Shown here one piece after another: positions 6,664 to 8,857 of a DNA stretch of 8,857 nucleotides. Origin of the DNA: Schwartzia sp. (in: firmicutes). Its GTDB lineage: Bacteria; Bacillota; Negativicutes; Selenomonadales; Selenomonadaceae. The stretch covers positions 1 through 8,857 of the forward strand of contig JAILNL010000143.1 in assembly GCA_024691625.1 (NCBI GenBank). The letters run 5' to 3'. A program made the translations under genes and the position numbers. The notes below the pieces were generated by a model that had not been told where the DNA came from, ran no database searches, and saw only the letters and a program-made list of their open reading frames with translations. Within the stretch, counting starts at the first letter, position 1. Each line of letters begins with the position of its first letter.

Positions 6664-7934
6664 ATCAGGAAGCTAAAGTAGGAGCGTTCACAGTAACGGG
6701 AGTGGTACTGCTGGCGGTTTTTCTAATTGGCCTTTCGAATTTTCATCTTTTCGGCAGCAGGAATTATTCACTGAATGTAGGGTTCACGGAAGTAATAGGA
6801 CTGAATCCGAGCGCGGAGGTAAGGTTCGCGGGTGTCCCGGTGGGACGAGTGAATTCGGTTGAGACTGACGGAATCGGAGCAGTAGTCAAGATTGAAATCA
6901 AGCCGGATATAAAGGTCCCGCGCGGTTCTAAGTTTTCTGTGGGTTCAAGCGGTTTTCTGAGTGAGAAATATATTCTTATATCGCCTGTAGAGGACCGGGG
7001 TGATTATCTCAAGGATGGAGAATATGTTTACGGAATAACCGAAGTTACTATGGATTCGATGATGGCCAATATGAATATGGTCGTAAATAAGGTTCATGAC
7101 CTTATGGATTCGGTAAACAAGGTGCTTGGAAATCCGAATCTGCAGAGCTCTATGGTTGAAACGGCAATCAACGTCCGCGATATTACGGCGAATATGCGTG
7201 ACATTACGGCCTCCTTTGCACGTATATCAGCAAACAATGAAAATGAGATAAACCAGCTTGTAAGAAATTTGAATGCAATGTCGGCTAATCTTGTGGAAAC
7301 TTCCGCTCAGGTAGAGGTTCTTGTAAGGAATTTCTCCGGAGACGGGGAAACCGGAGCTAATCTTCGCATGGCTATTGCCAACCTTGCCTCTACGAGCGCC
7401 AGAATCGAGCACATGGCACAGTCGGTGGAGGAGTTTGTTACGGATCCGCAGACAGCCGACGATTTAAGGACAACACTTCATAATGTGCGGGGAGTATCTG
7501 AGAAAGCCAATAATATGCTGGGGGGACTTTCCGGAAGTCATTTTGAGGCCGGTGTTGAGGAAATGTACAACGGCAGATTTCGCGACTGGCAGACAAATTT
7601 TGATATGAGATTCTATCCTGCGGAGGACCGTTTTCTGATGCTCGGACTCAACGATATCGGGGATGGCAACAGGTTTAACGCGCAGGTTGGAAAAAAGAGC
7701 GGTGCCTTGGGGTTTCGCGGGGGAATAATTGACAGCAAGGTCGGAATCGGTCTTGATGTAGACGCGGGCTCCCGTTGGCGGTTTTCGGTGGACGGGTACG
7801 ATCCCAATCATGCGAAGGTAAAGGCGCGTGTGCGTTTCAAGGTGACGGATGACTGGTCTGTTTTCAGTCAGATGAACCATGTAAATGACAGTAAGAGAAG
7901 AGCAACTTATTTTGGGATACGGCACGATTTTTAA
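6660..7934 (+). CDS. mlaD: MlaD, MCE-domain lipid transporter with long helical stalk and C-terminal beta-barrel-like domain
   Basis: The envelope-spanning subunit of the transporter, 424 aa, more than twice the length of E. coli MlaD (about 180). In order: an uncleaved inner-membrane anchor (about 7-27); one MCE domain (about 36-112) with the characteristic GLNPSAEVRFAGVPVGRV (47-64) and a KYILISP end; a long alpha-helical, heptad-like section (about 130-290) with the local repeat RDITANM/RDITASF and a glycine break near 226-232; and from about 300 to the end, at least eight alternating hydrophobic/polar strands with glycines and aromatics, finishing GIRHDF. A terminal phenylalanine on the last strand is the usual outer-membrane assembly signal. 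The inference is that a single chain reaches from the inner to the outer membrane and carries phospholipid directly, as reported for Veillonella parvula MlaD. No MlaC shuttle is present here. Whether each chain forms a whole barrel cannot be told from the sequence. Confidence 0.93.
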   Translation: MNQEAKVGAFTVTGVVLLAVFLIGLSNFHLFGSRNYSLNVGFTEVIGLNPSAEVRFAGVPVGRVNSVETDGIGAVVKIEIKPDIKVPRGSKFSVGSSGFLSEKYILISPVEDRGDYLKDGEYVYGITEVTMDSMMANMNMVVNKVHDLMDSVNKVLGNPNLQSSMVETAINVRDITANMRDITASFARISANNENEINQLVRNLNAMSANLVETSAQVEVLVRNFSGDGETGANLRMAIANLASTSARIEHMAQSVEEFVTDPQTADDLRTTLHNVRGVSEKANNMLGGLSGSHFEAGVEEMYNGRFRDWQTNFDMRFYPAEDRFLMLGLNDIGDGNRFNAQVGKKSGALGFRGGIIDSKVGIGLDVDAGSRWRFSVDGYDPNHAKVKARVRFKVTDDWSVFSQMNHVNDSKRRATYFGIRHDF

Positions 7935-7994
7935 AGATTACTTTCATGGAAATGTGATAGAGTAAACGAAACGGTTTTACGTTTTGCTGTATGC

Positions 7995-8000
7995 AGGAGG
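7995..8000 (+). promoter_or_regulatory. Ribosome binding site fixing a GTG start of the TolC-family gene
   Basis: AGGAGG lies nine bases before the GTG at 8010. No ATG with an equally good site exists nearby, and the GTG frame opens directly into a signal peptide. The 75-base gap after mlaD shows no convincing promoter or terminator, only a weak hairpin at about 7964-7984, so cotranscription with mlaD is likely. Confidence 0.85.
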
Positions 8001-8009
8001 AATAGTAAC

Positions 8010-8857
8010 GTGAATAAGAGATATAACGCAAAAAAATTGACGACACTTGTTATGACAGGCCTTTTGAGCCTGTCGGTGATGGGAACGGCATTTGCAGAGG
8101 TTTCTGCCGATTATGTCCGTGATGATACAGTACGCCTGAAATCCACGCGTGTAGGAAGTTTGGATGTAACACGCGAAACGGCGGTCGATTCGGCCTCAAT
8201 AGGCCAGCCGCTTGTTGTGAATCTGACTCTTAATGAAAGCGTTCAGATGGCAATGAACAACAATCGTACGATTAAGAAAGCAGATACGGATGTGGATTCT
8301 GCAAAATGGGCACGTCATGAGGCTCGGAGGAATTCCGGACTGCAGGTTTCGTGGGAAGGCACTGCGCGAAAGATTGAAGGCAAAGCCGGAGATTATATTG
8401 ACGCGCAGCGTAAGGCAGGTAATATTTCGTACAATGGAACCAGAAGCTTTACCAATACATTCGCTTTGACATATCCGCTTTATACCGGTGGAAAAATTGA
8501 AAACAGCATTGCTGCGGCTGAATATGGAATTGATGTAGCGGATCTTTCCCTTGAGGCAACAAAGCAGAATATACGTTATCAGACCACTGCGGCTTATTAT
8601 AGCATTCTGCAGGGCCGCAATCTTGTACAGGTTCGACAGGAGGCCGTTGATAACCTTACGGCTCACCTGAACAATGTCAATGCCCAGTATACGGTGGGAA
8701 CTGTTGCAAAGTCGGATCTGCTGCGTTCGCAGGTAGAGCTTGCTGATGCTCAGCAGAATCTTATTACCGCGCAGAATAATTATGATATTGCGATTGCCAC
8801 ATTTAACAATATCGTTGGACTTCCGATCAATACTATTGTTAATGCCAGCGATGAGCT
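8010..8857 (+). CDS. TolC-family outer membrane protein (5' part, runs off the window)
   Basis: A partial gene with a GTG start and 282 complete codons visible; about two thirds of a usual TolC-family protein (420-480 aa). The signal peptide spans residues 1-29 with AFA before the likely cleavage at E30. A non-conserved stretch precedes the family start LTLNESVQMAMNNN (72-85). Coiled-coil helices follow, with a beta segment containing FALTYPLYTGGKIENSI (151-167), a helix with TTAAYYSILQGRNLV (192-206), and then VGTVAKSDLLRSQVELADAQQNL (229-251), which marks the second helical repeat boundary. TolC-type trimers form outer-membrane channels with a periplasmic tunnel for efflux or type I secretion. 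Here the gene directly follows mlaEFD, with no efflux pump gene in view, so an envelope-maintenance link is possible but inferred. The gene was placed by direct translation because it has no ATG start and no stop within the window. Confidence 0.92.
   Translation, partial: MNKRYNAKKLTTLVMTGLLSLSVMGTAFAEVSADYVRDDTVRLKSTRVGSLDVTRETAVDSASIGQPLVVNLTLNESVQMAMNNNRTIKKADTDVDSAKWARHEARRNSGLQVSWEGTARKIEGKAGDYIDAQRKAGNISYNGTRSFTNTFALTYPLYTGGKIENSIAAAEYGIDVADLSLEATKQNIRYQTTAAYYSILQGRNLVQVRQEAVDNLTAHLNNVNAQYTVGTVAKSDLLRSQVELADAQQNLITAQNNYDIAIATFNNIVGLPINTIVNASDE

Noticed and set aside
7962..7985. Hairpin AAACG/CGTTT between mlaD and the TolC-family gene as a terminator
   Set aside because: It has only five continuous pairs plus a bulged A and three A-T pairs, with low G+C and a T-run that is itself part of the stem. 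Too weak to call.

Overview
The window looks like part of the chromosome of a diderm (outer-membrane-bearing) Firmicute of the Negativicutes type, for example a Selenomonas, Veillonella or Megamonas relative. It combines Gram-negative envelope genes (an MlaE-MlaF-MlaD lipid transporter and a TolC-family outer-membrane protein) with strong AGGAGG-type ribosome sites, a LytTR/AgrA-type regulator and moderate G+C. The genus cannot be fixed from the sequence alone. All genes are on the + strand.

Region 1 (1-850): one response regulator with a receiver domain and a LytTR DNA-binding domain. It is probably the distal gene of an operon that begins before the window, and it is closed by a strong hairpin terminator. 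Its partner kinase and target are not visible.

Region 2 (about 900-4915): a complete three-gene binding-protein-dependent ABC importer. It comprises a lipoprotein substrate-binding protein, a fused double-domain permease (two MetI-type halves in one chain) and an ATPase with a C-terminal regulatory domain. The architecture is that of the FbpABC/AfuABC group (ferric iron, 2-aminoethylphosphonate or sugar-phosphate importers). The tyrosine pair that holds iron in classical FbpA is not seen, so the ligand should be left open. A sigma70-type promoter precedes the binding protein, a hairpin with a T-run between genes 1 and 2 probably lowers expression of the membrane parts, and a second terminator ends the operon.

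Region 3 (about 4940-8857): an envelope-lipid operon. One or two promoters and a perfect 8-bp inverted repeat precede mlaE (permease), mlaF (ATPase) and mlaD, followed by the 5' part of a TolC-family gene that runs off the window. MlaD is much longer than the E. coli protein. After the MCE domain it has a long helical section and then a C-terminal set of amphipathic beta strands ending in phenylalanine. This suggests one protein spanning from inner to outer membrane with no need for a soluble MlaC shuttle, as described for Veillonella parvula. No mlaA, mlaB or mlaC is present here.

No tRNA, rRNA, CRISPR array, insertion sequence or phage gene was seen. No gene-free stretch exceeds 300 bases; the two longest (772-1005 and 4876-5094) hold terminators and promoters.
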